In this document: piece by piece, positions 11,219 through 24,264 of the stretch
Layout of the letters: each line of letters starts with the position of its first letter
How positions within the stretch are numbered: the stretch's first letter is position 1
Origin: Sipunculus nudus
Taxonomy: Eukaryota > Annelida > Sipuncula > Golfingiida > Sipunculidae
Reading direction: 5' to 3'
DNA length: 64,000 nt
Assembly (NCBI GenBank): GCA_026874595.1
Contig: CM049306.1
Location: 47,306,019 to 47,370,018, forward strand
The notes under the pieces: generated by a model
The model's input: only the letters and a program-made list of their open reading frames with translations
Database searches by the model: none
Told to the model about the DNA's origin: nothing
Program-made: the position numbers and the translations under genes

Positions 11219-13311
11219 GAGGGGCCCTTTTAATATTTCTTTACTTCCATAATGCATATATACTCTTATCGCACTCCGCATACAACATAGAGCAAACTTT
11301 GAATCAGAACGTGAGTTAACACTGTTATATGTATCGAATATCGTACCTTATTCGTAGATACTATATTGATATATCGTCACATTTTAGATGCATGGAAAGA
11401 CATATATACTGCATTCGCTCTGTCTACATTTTAGTCATGCATCAGAGTTCCGTGTACATTCTCAATTACAGGGTCAGTTCCTGGTACAGATCTATTACTG
11501 GTTATCAGCAGGAGGTGTCAGTTTCATGCTGGCGGGCTGGGCAAGCCGTCCCGGCCATTAGGTCCTCCATGTTACACGTGTTTTCCATTTTCCATGCGAT
11601 CTGCTATGACATCGCAGGCCAGCGCAATCTCCGCAGGGCCTCAAATTAGGTTATCATTAATCAATAATCCATAAACTTGCGTTTTAATTGTTAACTCTGT
11701 GATTTAGAGTTTTTTAAACTGTGCAAAGTACTTTTGATTTATATCTAAATCCCATCTGTTTATTTGATAAATTTAACTAATACAACAAAAGCTTTGCACA
11801 ATAAATTGTATAATGGCTTCGGGTTCTGTCTATAGGTTTTGTATGGAAAATTATCAATTTCTTGCTTCAACAAAGAGCGATGTATCTGCAAGAAAATATC
11901 TTTTATACAGAACATTCATTCATTCATGTGTCGTATTTAAGTTAACGGTCTTTTGACCTATGATGGCTATGATGCAGCTGTTGCCATGGTAATAGTAAAA
12001 GGTCATTATTGAGCCTCGGCATCATGCCCGCAGTTTTTCTGTGAATGTAAGGCACACAGTACAAACAGTATAACACGGTATAAAACAGAGCAGCATTGGG
12101 AGACCTGCTTATTTCATACTGTGGTCGATATATTTTACATATACCAAGCTCCCTAATATATAAATTCTGGTATAAACGGAAAAAATCACTTTGGAATGTA
12201 GTTTAACATCTTAAGTTGACAATCCAATCAATTTTATGTGCAGGTCTTCAACCTTATTGTTTAAAAATACATTGCGACATTTGTTCATAATAATTGCGCG
12301 TTCTTTGCACTGATATAATATGTGGGCGTGTCATATTAATACTCTAACCTTGTAACTTTTTTCTATCCCTTTTTCTGTGTCGGTTTGAGCTTTTTGTTTT
12401 CGCGGTCTTGTCCTATTACTTCCCTAGTGTACAAGCTGGCTTAAGTAGATTTTATAATGCAATGCCCGTCTGGCTTTGATCACAAGCACTACATACGGAT
12501 GCTTAACGTATCAGCTGCCTCTGTGGCCGACCGCGAGACATTTGCGTGATTGAAATCACGCCTATACTGGAGCATGACCGAAGCCATAACAGATCACATT
12601 ACGTACATTAATTTGATAACCAGATACAATGTCTATAAGCACAAAATCTTTACATAATTCATATTTATGAATGATGATGAATATCGGATGTTACGTACCA
12701 TTTGAGATCCGCATAGACTGCTATAAAACTATTTCCTCTATAAAGCGAGGCGTTCCCGTGGAGGTATGATGCCTATATACGCTCTCGTCAGCTCTCATGC
12801 AACAAGCAGGCGTTGAATGCCTTGCACACGCACTGAGATGAGGGCTGATACATCACACTGTACATTCACACAGAAATTCACAACGCCCGGCAACTGAGTG
12901 GCCATCCATCCTCACATGGTGTTAAAGATACCTATGTTTTGCTTGTAAAAGTCAAACCCATGTTTGCATTCTTAAACCAATACCGTGCTGACAATACGCG
13001 GTAATATTTACCGTCAACGAAACCCACGGCTCCAAACTGTCTGTTTAAACAAAGATCGAACGGCTCAAAATGTCATTTTACTGAAAGAGGAGTATTGATG
13101 TCTAAAAATGGTGCAGACACGTTAACAACCTTAAACATTCAATGCATGGGAATAACAAGCTTTCGATTTGAGAATATGTCACTCATAAACCCTGAATGGA
13201 ATTTAATGCTCGGATCCTATTCAAATCGCTGTTCAGTGTTCACTCATAGTGACAACTGTATTTATTCATCAGTAAGCGGGTTGTACAGTATCTAGAACGG
13301 AGACCTTAGTT
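11219..13311. other. Intergenic, no gene recognised
   Basis: AT-rich with no coding-like frame. The 11.33-11.65 kb open frame has no domain. It contains one X-box-like site listed separately. Confidence 0.45.
11980..11993 (+). promoter_or_regulatory. X-box-like (RFX) site
   Basis: GTTGCCATGGTAAT matches 13 of 14 positions of the RFX consensus GTHNYYATRRNAAC. No gene start is recognised nearby. Confidence 0.3.
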
Positions 13312-13683
13312 CAGGGGCGTCAATATACGGGGTGTTGGGGAGTATATATCCACCCCATTTATTTGCAAGGGGGATTGTCAATGTAATCATCCCCCTCGAC
13401 TTTTCAGAAAATAATATATATATACTGCAAATTAAATATATTAATAAATAGTTTACTGTGAAATATTATATCTAAACCTAGTTTAGAATTAACTTATACT
13501 GGAAAAATAATATCTTATTTTCTAAAACTTTTTTTATGATATATTTAATATATTTTAAAATGTGATTAACTATATGTATTTGAAACGTGTCATACAGACG
13601 CTAATATAATTGAAATGTGTCATATAGACGCTTAAAAAATGTCAAATTACCCCCCCCCCCCCCCGAAAGAAATGACGCCACTG
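13312..13683. mobile_element. hAT-like MITE, 372 bp
   Basis: The left end CAGGGGCGTCA and the reverse complement of the right end, CAGTGGCGTCA, form a terminal inverted repeat typical of hAT elements. The interior is very AT-rich, with a C15 run near the right end. Flanking 8-mers do not match well, so the target duplication is decayed or the boundary is off by a few bases. Confidence 0.65.
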
Positions 13684-14175
13684 CGTTATAGGAAACAGCA
13701 ACTCCGGAGGATGTAGACTTCAATAAGCTTACAACTTTATATTTTCTTTCTAAAATCAGACGTAACAAACATAAGGTATGTCAGAACAGTTTTAATTACT
13801 CTTGACAGTGTTTTCGCTATAGAAATCAATCACCATGCAAGTTGTGAGACCGTGTGTACTATTTATCTGGGTGGGCACGTACACTCTGGATTGTTATGCT
13901 ATTCCATACGCAATACCTACAGTTCAAATTGACGAATCAACTGTTTGCGAAGAAAAACTTGCAACCATGGATTAGGATGTCATTTGTTTGCGATGCGCGA
14001 AGCTTGTCCCGAGTTGGCATGTTCAGAAAAAATCATTCAAACTAACTTGGTGCTATTCAAGGAGTATCGTGAGAATGAGATTGAGACTCGCTTGCTCAGT
14101 ACACATCACTGAAAAAAATCACTCAGAAAACAACCGTCCGGAAACGTTACATAGGCGTCTGAATATCGTAACATA

Positions 14176-14367
14176 CAGGGGCCTGATCCTTTCGGATCTA
14201 GGATTTTGGGTTTCCGGCTTAACAAATATATGTTACTATTCGTCGGTTCCACAATCCCCGGTAGGGTTCTTGCCTTTAACATTGGGAAAACAATGCAAAC
14301 ACGTATAATTTCCTGCAATGAGGGTTGGGTTTAAAATTCTTATAACCAAATTTGGGTTCCGCCCCTA
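14176..14367. mobile_element. Possible hAT-like MITE
   Basis: The left end CAGGGGCCTGATCC and right end GGTTCCGCCCCTA share a weak inverted GGGGC core, with TTTGGGTT-type subterminal similarity. No clear target duplication. Confidence 0.4.
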
Positions 14368-15201
14368 CAAATACATACTGTGGTTGTTTCTGTTCGTGAG
14401 GGTTTCAAATTCGCGATATTCGGATAAGTAAAAAAGACAACCTTGGTGAATGAGGCTCCATCATCGAAAGCAAGTCAAATGGTAACAGACTAATATAACA
14501 AATAACAATAGATTTTGTATGTTACCTGTAAATCAAAGATTGTTATTATGAATGATTGTCTAGCTTCCAAATTATCTGCCAGTAATTAACATTAATTTCT
14601 GGTCGTTTGACGTTCCACCGGGCCCAGTTGATATGTTTTTGCTCACGTATAATTCATTTTCTAATGGATTTAATCTGCATGTGTGGGTAATTTCGGTTAT
14701 GATCGCGTATAAGGGAGCTCTTGCATAACAAAGATAAACTAACTTCACGAATGTGAAGTCAACCATATTATAGTGATTATAAATTGGGATGAACCGACTA
14801 CTCAGATTCAATGGAGGTATCCAGCATATATCGTTAATCGCTCAAATATTAACCATTACCACCCTATACAGCATGTCTTCAGGTTCCTAGTTAAGAACTG
14901 AAGTAAATCCCTTGAATCTGTTATAACAAATTAGGCCAGAAAAAGCTGATCCAATATCGTCCATGTGTTTTTTTCCCGTCCATTTTGTTTATTCCCACGT
15001 GTTTATAACAAGTATAGGAGAACGCCATAGTAATCATAATACATTCAACAACGACATCTGGCGGCAAGTCGGAGGCTTGCAAAGGGGGTTTTGCAACTAA
15101 TGACCTTTCAACTTCTGCAAGTATGCAACCAACCACGTGAGGTTACATTTTTATTCTGTCACAACTGGCGCATACATGTGCCGTGTTCATTAACAGCTAG
15201 A
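14368..15201. other. Intergenic, no gene recognised
   Basis: AT-rich. Two open frames on the minus strand (14572-14811, 14921-15136) lack domains. Confidence 0.45.
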
Positions 15202-15802
15202 GAAACTAGAATACGGGTATTCTAGTTGGGAGAGGTTAAGTGAGGCATGGATGGAGTGGCAAGGGGAAATAATGTGAGGTGTGTTGCATATTAGCATGGA
15301 TGTCTGCAGCCGAAATGTGAATGTAGGTGACGCCACCTGTCATAAAATCACGAAAGCTATCCAGAATGAATACACACGCACAGTTTCTGGTTGATAAGTC
15401 CAACCACTGCAGAGATATGAGTGATTTTATCCCAAGGCAGATGAAAAGATGGACGTTGTGCAAAAACAGTAGCAAGTGGCGCCATCATTTTTTATGTATA
15501 TTACAAAGCTATCCAAAGCTACATTTATGCAAAATGTGTAGCCTGATTGGTCAAACGAGTCCGAAGATATGTGGGTTTATGTGTCAAAACATACGCACAG
15601 ATGGACGCACTGGCGAGAGGAAAGGTCAGATGTCAACGCATAATATTTTGGCACCAGTTCACATGTGACCCGATAATCGTGTAAAGTTTCGGGAAAATCT
15701 GTCCAGTGGTTTCAGAATTCTATTACGGAAACGAACGCGGCGGCGACTGAACCCGGTCAAAAACATGGTATCGGCAAAACTTTGTTTTGGCGGATATAAT
15801 TA
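15202..15802 (-). repeat. Short inverted relative of the 50-kb tandem-repeat element
   Basis: Reverse-complement similarity to the element at 50128-51597 includes both ends: the CTAGAATACGGGTA terminus (15206-15219) and the GGATATAATTAT terminus (about 15791-15802). Inside, TGGCGCCA, TGACGCCACCTGTCATAA and GAAAGGTCAGA blocks match. It is about 0.6 kb against 1.47 kb, so it carries fewer internal repeat units. Confidence 0.8.
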
Positions 15803-17089
15803 TATGGACTTTTTTCACAGGAATTAACTAATTCCTTAACAGAGTAAGCCAGAAATCATATATATATTCTACAGATAAGCAGTAAATATATAGGTGAATA
15901 GCTTGCTTCATTTCTCTGACCGAGGTGTTACATCAACATGCTGCCGAGTAGCCTGACAGACACTTCCAACAGCGCAGTTAATGGTCTTATCGTCAGTTAA
16001 TGGCATGAAGTGACCTGCTGTCAACCGGGGCTGGTATGGCTGATATGGAGTCTGATAATACTGTCGATATGACCTTACTAGCTCTAGCTTTGGTAAGTTA
16101 ACTAACTGCAGGTTGACTCCAGTCTCCGGACGAAAAAAAAACTATTCCTATATTATTATAACGCTTATTCGTATTATTATTATTACTATTATTATTATCA
16201 CTTGACCCCCTGATATTGTTTAGAAAAATAAAAAGAAATTTTGCATACATACGTTTTATTAGTGCCAAAACTATGATGTGAGTCTGTCTTTTCCCCCCGG
16301 GCTTTTCCTGAAGCCAATCGTAGGACAGATTTACTTTTTTTGGACTTTGATTTTTCTTCAATAATAGTAAAAAAAATTATAAATGAAAGTTTGGTATAGC
16401 CCCTGGCCGCTGGATATATATATTTTTTTTCTTTGTTGAAATTCTTCACTGAAAACAGCACATAAATGTGTCTAGTTGTGTGTGTGCATGCGAGTGCCGT
16501 CAGTAATCGGTTATTGCGTGTTCCTTGTCTCTCGTACTAAGTTTAGAACTTAAGAGCTACCTTCAGGCATGAAATGTCGATTGATTCCAAAAGTTTAACC
16601 AAAAAGAAGCGACATTCCGGTCATAAGAAGCTTATATATACATAACTTGTACTACCATGTTAATTATATTTCAAAATCTTTCAGTTAATTGTGAATTATT
16701 TTATTTTTATAGTAGTTGCATTTGTACGACTGTGCAGAGCTTTTGGTGTGTATATAACAAGATAGCGACTTCGGTTGCTTCTGCTTCTATATGGTGAAGT
16801 TGTCTAAATTTACAAATCTGTAAAGTGATCTTTCTCTGGCGCTTCATGCAATCATGCCCTCATATAGATTAAAATCAGAATTGTATTTCGTATGTGACAT
16901 CGAAGGCATATCTGACACGTAAACTCGATTTTATATATGATGATAAAAATCTGTGTTATGCTTCCTATAAGTATATGTGTGGTAATATCCACAAGGAGAC
17001 GGTCATGCAAGTAATGCACACTCTTTTCAATATTATAATATGCAGGTTGGCATCTCAGATCACGAAAATGTTGATTGATTAGGAAAGTC
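15803..17089. other. Intergenic, no gene recognised
   Basis: AT-rich with an impure ATT-trinucleotide stretch near 16.17-16.20 kb. No coding evidence. Confidence 0.45.
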
Positions 17090-17131
<42 letters not shown>

Positions 17132-17132
17132 A
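17090..17132. repeat. (TA)n(TG)n compound microsatellite
   Basis: A TA tract runs directly into about 12 TG units. Confidence 0.95.
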
Positions 17133-17482
17133 ATCTTAAAAATGTGAACGTCCGTGTCTATCAACACGCTTATATGTTACTTCGTGCAATTATACAGCAA
17201 ACAAAAGTTAGAATATTTAACTCACTGCGCTTTTTTCTAATGAAAAGCGTAAAAACATCAATTCCTTTAATCTAAAAAGACCATATATATTGCTTTGCAG
17301 CTCTGCGGGCTTTCACTTAATACGAGCGCCTGTAACATTTGCTTTCTTGTAACATTTCATGCGCGTCTTTATCAAATGATGTGAATGTAGGATATTTTAT
17401 TATAAACCTTCTGTATTTCACTTTTACATGTTTGCTCTGGGCTAATTAAAATCCAAAATTCATATATACCCTACATCGTACC

Positions 17483-17575
17483 CAATGGCAGATCCAGGAT
17501 TTCAATAAAGGGGGGGGGACACAAGGTTCAGAAAAACTTCACCCTGGCCCAGAACCTATAAAAAGGAGCAGCTTA
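17483..17575. mobile_element. Partial hAT-like MITE end
   Basis: CAATGGCAGATCCAGGAT resembles the left terminus of the 6.4-kb family. It is followed by a G run and a CCTGGCCCAGAACC block similar to the other copies. No right end was found. Confidence 0.45.
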
Positions 17576-20500
17576 TGCCTCCTACTAAAATTAATAGGCC
17601 ATATACCATCATCTCCTTTTGGACCATCTGAGGACATCTGAGATGTCGAATCTAAGATGTCGAGAATTTCGAATCAACAATTTACAATAGGGCAATGTCA
17701 GAATTAGTTAATTCAAAATACACTTTTGTTTAAAAGTAATACATTGCATGTAATGTTCAAGAGGCCCTACAAACAGAACTGCAATTGGAAAAACCCATGT
17801 TTGTCTCCCTAAACATTAAATGAAGAAATCGCTTTTTACATTAAAGTAATGGTAGTAGATATGATGGATTTCTGAAACAATTTACTTGAATGAAAGAATT
17901 GTTAAACACATAACACCTTAATTAAAATGCATGAGGTTCCTCCTCTCTCATGATGATTTTGCAATGTTTATATTCATAAAATATGAATACAAATATTATT
18001 TAAAATATAGTTACTAAACCTTTATACAAAAAAATTTGTATTTGACAAAATAATATAATAACATATATCTTAACGTTTATGTAGTATGAGAAGACTGGCT
18101 TGGAGATTTACTGGTTGTGTAAGATACTGAATAGCAGGGAGAAAATAAAATTTAACTTTTTCTTTAACATAATTTCGTTCATTGACTTGGGTAATACAAG
18201 AATACCAGTTAACCATGAAATCAGCATGTGAAGTGTAAGGGATATAACAGCTTCTCCGTTATTCCTCTTGTCAGTATCCTTCACTTTGTTGAAACCGTTA
18301 GGATAAGATGTATACACCAGATCGAAATATATTTTATTTGTTGGGACCATAGCTTTTATGAAGGTGTGTCATTATTTCTTTAAGGGGAACAATCACCTAT
18401 AAAGCATGTTGAATAAACACGAAAAATAGCTTCTTCCCTTTAAAATAAATGTGTTCCTGGCAAAATATTGACCTGAAACCGTTTGCTTACTCCTGTAAAC
18501 GAGTGTTAAAAACAATGGACCGGGCGCGATCACACCTGTCAACATAAACACAGTGGGTGTATCGCCCGGCCATCATACGTGTCAATCAGATGCCCTGAAG
18601 GACTTGGTCCAAAAATGTAATACATGATCCCGCTGGCTGACACATTGAGTGTTTCGGCTCACAATCGGATCTCCGGTCACGCGGACTTGTTATGGTTAAT
18701 AGACACACGTGAACTTTGTTTACCAACACGAAGAGCCATAACAAAATCTTAAACAGCCGTATGCGAGGTACTGAGACTGTGTGCTGGGGTGGTTTTGCTG
18801 GAAAACTGTTGAATAAAACAAAACTGAACTGATAGTGTGAAAGAAAAGACATTATATTGCTCTTGATTATGTCACTTTAAGCTATAATTTGTGAGACATA
18901 ATGGATGGCAGCTTTTGATAGATCCGGAAATTAAATTATTATACTGCATATAACATCACCGCTGCAAGAATTCTTCAAGTATTTAAACTGATTTACCATG
19001 CAATCATTCCTATCAGGACAAACAGTTATCTGATCATGGACATTCAGTTATCCATAAAAAATGAGCTGATTTGGAGAGATAAAAATGAAAACTAACCAAA
19101 ATTCTCAGGCCCAAACTGTTCCAGATAGCTAGGAATAAAGGTTGGATAATTTATTCAAAACAGGATGAAATCAAATTATGCCATAATTGGCAGATTATAC
19201 ACCCAATATTGTGTTTTTTTCAAGATTCTTTCCAGATGTGTTAAGGCCCATTGAAACGAAAAAGGCGTATTTCGAGAACAATGTAAACTCTCTGACATAT
19301 GCAAGTTAGTTGATGATGATTACGTGTGCATGCACTGTGATATTTTTTTCTGGGCATAGGGAAAGTCACTTTAAATAAATAATTATGTTGTACATGGATT
19401 TATAGTCAATATTTCGGGGGGGGGGGGGGGCATTCGATTCTGGTGTGCAGCCCAAGGTACAATGGCTATGGGCAAAATAAAATAAAAAATGAATAACTGA
19501 GAAAGAAACGTTAATATGAAAACTAACTGTATCACAAATGCATGAAAAATTAAATAAGAACTTTCAAACACATACTGATGGGAAAAGGAGATGTATCGTG
19601 TTCGACAGTCCATTGCCCAGGGGATAACTCGGCGTTTCCTGTCACTCTGACTGCTGGGAACTCCTTGAAAAACTGTGACCGGGCTAGGGGATGACGACAG
19701 AGGAAACTTATTATAGAAAGTGCAGTTGTAGTCAGCATGAGATAAAAGTTATCTCTTACCTCTGGTAACATTCATTGTGTATTTTCGAGGCAATACCTTT
19801 CAATTGGAAGGTTCGTCTGAGGGTCACATAATGTAGCAAAACAAAAATCAGGAATGTTAAAGGGGAGGGGGAGGGCACTTGCCCCCTGTCTCCCCTCTGG
19901 ATACGCCTATGGTATACCATTGTAATATATAACCATTCCAGAAATGTTTCCTGCATAGACATGCATGGAAATTTCTTTCTGTGTTTTGGAGATAAAGCTT
20001 ACTGCAAATTTCGAACAATTATATGACAATATAAATTATTTCTAGATCATTGCGTTTACAAAAAGCTAAGTAAGCATTAAATTTGTCCCTGTATGTGCCT
20101 CGGACAGGTTGGAACTACAATGCACTAAGATACAGTTTTGCGGGATCGGTGAGCAAAATGTAAAAAAAATCTGTCCAGTAAACTGTTACTGGGCATCAGA
20201 AACCATCAGATGTAGAGATATATCCATTAGCTGGTATAAAATGGTAAGTATGCCCTATGCCAGTTACAATCTGACATCATTCGTGACAAATGTCTTTTTC
20301 TATCGCTATTATATACCAAACAGCAAATGCAAATGTTTTATTTACAGATCGACACCGAATTAATTGGTTGTTTGCATGGCCCTATTATCAACTGGCAGTC
20401 CATCAGGCAGACAAATGTATATAAACGCAGACTGGAGGTTTTCAAAAGTTAAAATGTACATATATTGAAAAAAAAACTTACCCCATGGGACCCGCTGTAA

Positions 20501-20780
20501 ACGTGTGACGTTCACAGGTAGCACATAAACGGAATCCTGACAGATAAATGAACTAGTGGCTAAGTTGTTATACCAGTTGCCCTATATACAGATTTAAGGT
20601 ATTTATACGATTCTGAATTAATAATAGCCTTTACAGTTGGCCCTCATCGCCAAATTCTTCTCCTGTATAAACTGTAGGTCATACAGACATCTCCCAGCCC
20701 TCAACCACGAAACGCATCTTGATTCAGCGCTATCTCATAATTAAACGCAGTTCTGGATGTATTTAAGACTCAAAAGCAAA
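17576..20780. other. Intergenic, no gene recognised
   Basis: AT-rich with no coding-like frame. It contains a G15 run at 19416-19430 and a possible transposon end CTCTGGATACGCCTATG near 19897-19913, preceded by G-rich sequence. Confidence 0.45.
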
Positions 20781-20782
20781 TA

Positions 20783-20830
20783 CAGTGGGGCTTGTCTGAA
20801 AGACCACCTGTCTTTTAGGACCATCCACGA
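20783..20830. mobile_element. pogo/Tigger-like terminal fragment
   Basis: TA followed by CAGTGGGGCTTGTCTGAAAG, then ACCACCTGTC. It is similar, in reverse orientation, to the segment ending at 41766. The CAG start next to TA suggests a Tc1/mariner-pogo type terminus. Confidence 0.45.
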
Positions 20831-21950
20831 GAGTTTGAAACAATAGCATACACTAAAGACACTAAAAACACTATATATAACGGGACTAATAAGATCACCT
20901 ATAAACTAAGACTACTTTTGACAAGTCCAAGCGCTGGTCATATTGCACAGGTTTCACGATATATACTGGATATACTATGATATAAGGACCATGGCATTAA
21001 GAAAAACAAATAAGAACGCTAGTTGCAAGTTAATCTGTCAGCAGGACTGAGGGTTTGTAGGCCGGAATAACACGAAAGAGAGAGAGATTAAACCGCGGCA
21101 ATTCAGCTATAAAAGCATATTTATTGCTTCACTGGCTTGTAAAATGGTTTCGGGTGCCTGGCTTATATATACTACTCAGGATAATGAAAGTCCCACCATG
21201 AAGGACCATATATAATGGGCCCAAAATGAAAATAAATAAAGAACACAATTACATATACCAATAGATAGAATACGACTGAATTTCCGAATACATGTTATCC
21301 CCCGAAAAGTGAATCAACGTGCGAACTTTCGAAATGTAAAGTATACAATTGACAATAACCTCTCACTATTATGCAGTTTTATGAAAAATATAAATGCAAT
21401 TTTTTCAGTTTAGTATTCAGAGGCAAACCCTCCCGTCGATGTTATATACAAATGCCGCACCTATAACTTCCAAAAATACGAATTTTAACGCACAGAGTAT
21501 AATCATGCCGTTTTGATCATGATGTAATTGTAAAAATCTACTCAGACCAATTGTTTCGTGTTTTTATAATGATATAAAAAAAATCGAAGAGCTAAGAATA
21601 CTTTATTAACATTATTACATTTAATCAATAAAGCCAAGAATTAATGGTCATAAACCCTTGAGATTCCCCCCTCGAGTATAAAAAAATCAAAGTATGTAGA
21701 AAACTGATAAATATAGGAATAAGCTGTGCAATCAATGCAAACAGCCATTTGACAGGGTTAAATGGCAGTATAACACATTGTTAAACCCATTGTCAATTTT
21801 TATTAAGAATGTGTGGAAGCAGACAGAATGACGCTGTCTCAGGAAGCCATACGTCAGATATAGGCAATAGTTCTGATTTTGTCGTCCATTTCAACACTGT
21901 CGCTCGCCATTAAACAACATTCACATTAATGTTTTACAGAGACACATATG

Positions 21951-21952
<2 letters not shown>
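20831..21952. other. Intergenic, no gene recognised
   Basis: AT-rich with no coding evidence. Confidence 0.5.

Positions 21953-22008
<56 letters not shown>
21953..22008. repeat. (TA)n microsatellite
   Basis: About 28 TA units. The open frame that runs through it is an artefact of the repeat. Confidence 0.95.
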
Positions 22009-22013
<5 letters not shown>

Positions 22014-22341
22014 CATTAATTCTTACAGAACACAACACTTCTTTGTATGTATACACGTATATAGAAATATACCTGTACAAGTTACCTAAAGGCATTACGA
22101 TAGGCAAAAACTAACTTAAAATCGGCAAATAAATGAAATTATTCATACAGAAAAATAGGGGTTTATAAACTTCAAACAGAATTTCAAACCACCTACCTCA
22201 CTCAACAATAGTTATAACATGGTGGCATTTGAAAGCGCGGGGAGTGCGTGTTGCATGCATGCTATATCCTTTTTAACAATAACGAGAGTTCGCCGTGTCA
22301 GCCCCGTCATACTCCCGGCTACAGATCAATTAAACACGTTT

Positions 22342-22398
22342 ATTCCCATGGCAACAATAAACAAACGCCGGGCTTATTCTTTCTGGTCGCTGACGTCA
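22342..22398 (+). promoter_or_regulatory. X-box-like site next to a perfect CRE
   Basis: ATTCCCATGGCAAC (22342-22355) matches 13 of 14 positions of the RFX X-box consensus. A perfect CREB/ATF palindrome TGACGTCA lies at 22391-22398 in the same GC-richer island of about 200 bp. No gene is recognised next to it. Confidence 0.35.
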
Positions 22399-22660
22399 TG
22401 CGGATGTTTTTTATGGGTCATATTTTATTCGGGTCATTAGTACTTAAAATGTAAGCTGTACCGGAAAAACTGTGTATTTGACAATCTCATGCTCCTGAAT
22501 ATTGCAATTCTTCAAAATGATAGAAACCCAACTCATCTTAAGTCATTTCCTGACATTTTGTTCTCATGAAATCAGATTAATATTCCAATATCTAATTTAT
22601 ATAAGTTTTCCTCATGCAATATCTTAATTGAAATTTAAAATAAATAATCAAATGATTTTG

Positions 22661-22663
<3 letters not shown>

Positions 22664-22691
<28 letters not shown>
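22664..22691. repeat. (TA)n microsatellite
   Basis: About 14 TA units. Confidence 0.9.
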
Positions 22692-22695
<4 letters not shown>

Positions 22696-23955
22696 CTGTA
22701 TAAGCTGATTACAGAGGACCAATATTTCCGGCATTATATGTCATTACCTTTAGACATTATTATTAAAAGAAACCACCTTTACTAATACGATTAATGTTTT
22801 AAAACCACTGGGTCACGTACCGTGTTAGAAACATTTTATATTATCATCATGCACATTGCCCAAATATCTATTAATGTATGCTGTGCAGCAACAACGTTCT
22901 AATGTCAAGTGGCGATGACAAATGCGTCTGCATGTCAAGGCCCTCAGCTCTTTATCATATATGTACTGAAGAGGTCTATATACCCACATCTCTGTAAATC
23001 CCGAGCCTGCCGTATACTTGCTTTGAATGCGTTTACCGCCTGTCAGACCATTCATTATCAAACGTTTTTATCAACTCTAACGCCTCAAAATTACGACCTC
23101 TTTTTCACGGTCCCAATTCTTTTCAGACTTTATATACGACCTTATAGATAACGAACTGAGGGTAGTAATTATATCTCGAAACACTTAAGTTTTGATAAAA
23201 GATTATGCTGCAAAATCAAATAATATTCTAAATGTCTGCAGTAAATACAGCTACAATATATATAAACAAGTATTCTTAAAATGATACAAATGATAAAATA
23301 TATATCAAATGAAGTGATCAATATATATAAAAACTATATTTTTATTTAAACTATTTTCCCTTTCTTTAGAGCATATATAGCCTAACTTATCACCAAAAAA
23401 TATAAATCAAGTGTATTTGAATAAAAAATCTATCTACTCACCTATCAAATGGCTTGTCAATTCCTTTGATTGGCATGTAACCTTTGACCCGACGTCTACA
23501 CGGATGAGGAGACTGGCTTGAAGATGACGGATCGCATCACCCAAAAAATTGCAAAAACCTCGCGTCCCTTCCGTTTATGTATTATGGCCAGATATGCAGA
23601 AAGTAATTTTCTTTGACTGGTCTGTTCTTCACAATTTAAGCGTTTAAGGAATTGGGCTTGATATGTATCGAATAAAATAACATATGCTTAAGGTTAAACA
23701 ACTGACATATATATACATTATCAGTTTCTTTCCATTTCTTTAAATGAAAAAAGAACAATTTCACCAAATCAAATCTGACACAGACCTTCACGCATATCGA
23801 CTGCATGGGCATGAGTGGTATTATCTTGTGAACAGATGTATTATGGGTCATCTATGACAGCTGATAGTCAACAAACTCTGGGAGTACTACTTTCTGACTA
23901 TAGTCCACTCATGCTTGCATGTTTCCATGATATGCTTTTTAGGAATAAAAGGATC
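22692..23955. other. Intergenic, no gene recognised
   Basis: AT-rich. Overlapping short open frames at 22.8-23.15 kb on both strands carry no domain. Confidence 0.45.
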
Positions 23956-24264
23956 TCCTTAGGCTAAAAAAATAAAAGGTATGGTTCTCAGGCACCGCCC
24001 GCGTCAAATGTAGCTCCACATCAAAATTATTTATTTTGATATTCATCTTTCAAGAAGATAAAATTATACAACTGTGATAAGATTTCCTATGTTATGTGGT
24101 GATTTTACCTGTTTAGCCATAAAATGCTGTTATTTTCATGCTTTTCCTTGATCATATGACTTTTTTTTCGAAACATACAAAAAAGGTCAAAAAGAAAATA
24201 TTGCCCATCCGCACTGATTTCTGAAAAAAAGTGCCTGAGAACCAAACTTTTTTAGCCTTGGGAT
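23956..24264. mobile_element. MITE with about 30-bp terminal inverted repeats
   Basis: The left arm (23956-23995) and right arm (24231-24264) are reverse complements with small indels: GGCTAAAAAA, a short A-rich spacer, then TGGTTCTCAGGCAC. The interior of about 235 bp is AT-rich and non-coding. The target duplication was not resolved, so the superfamily is open. Confidence 0.75.
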
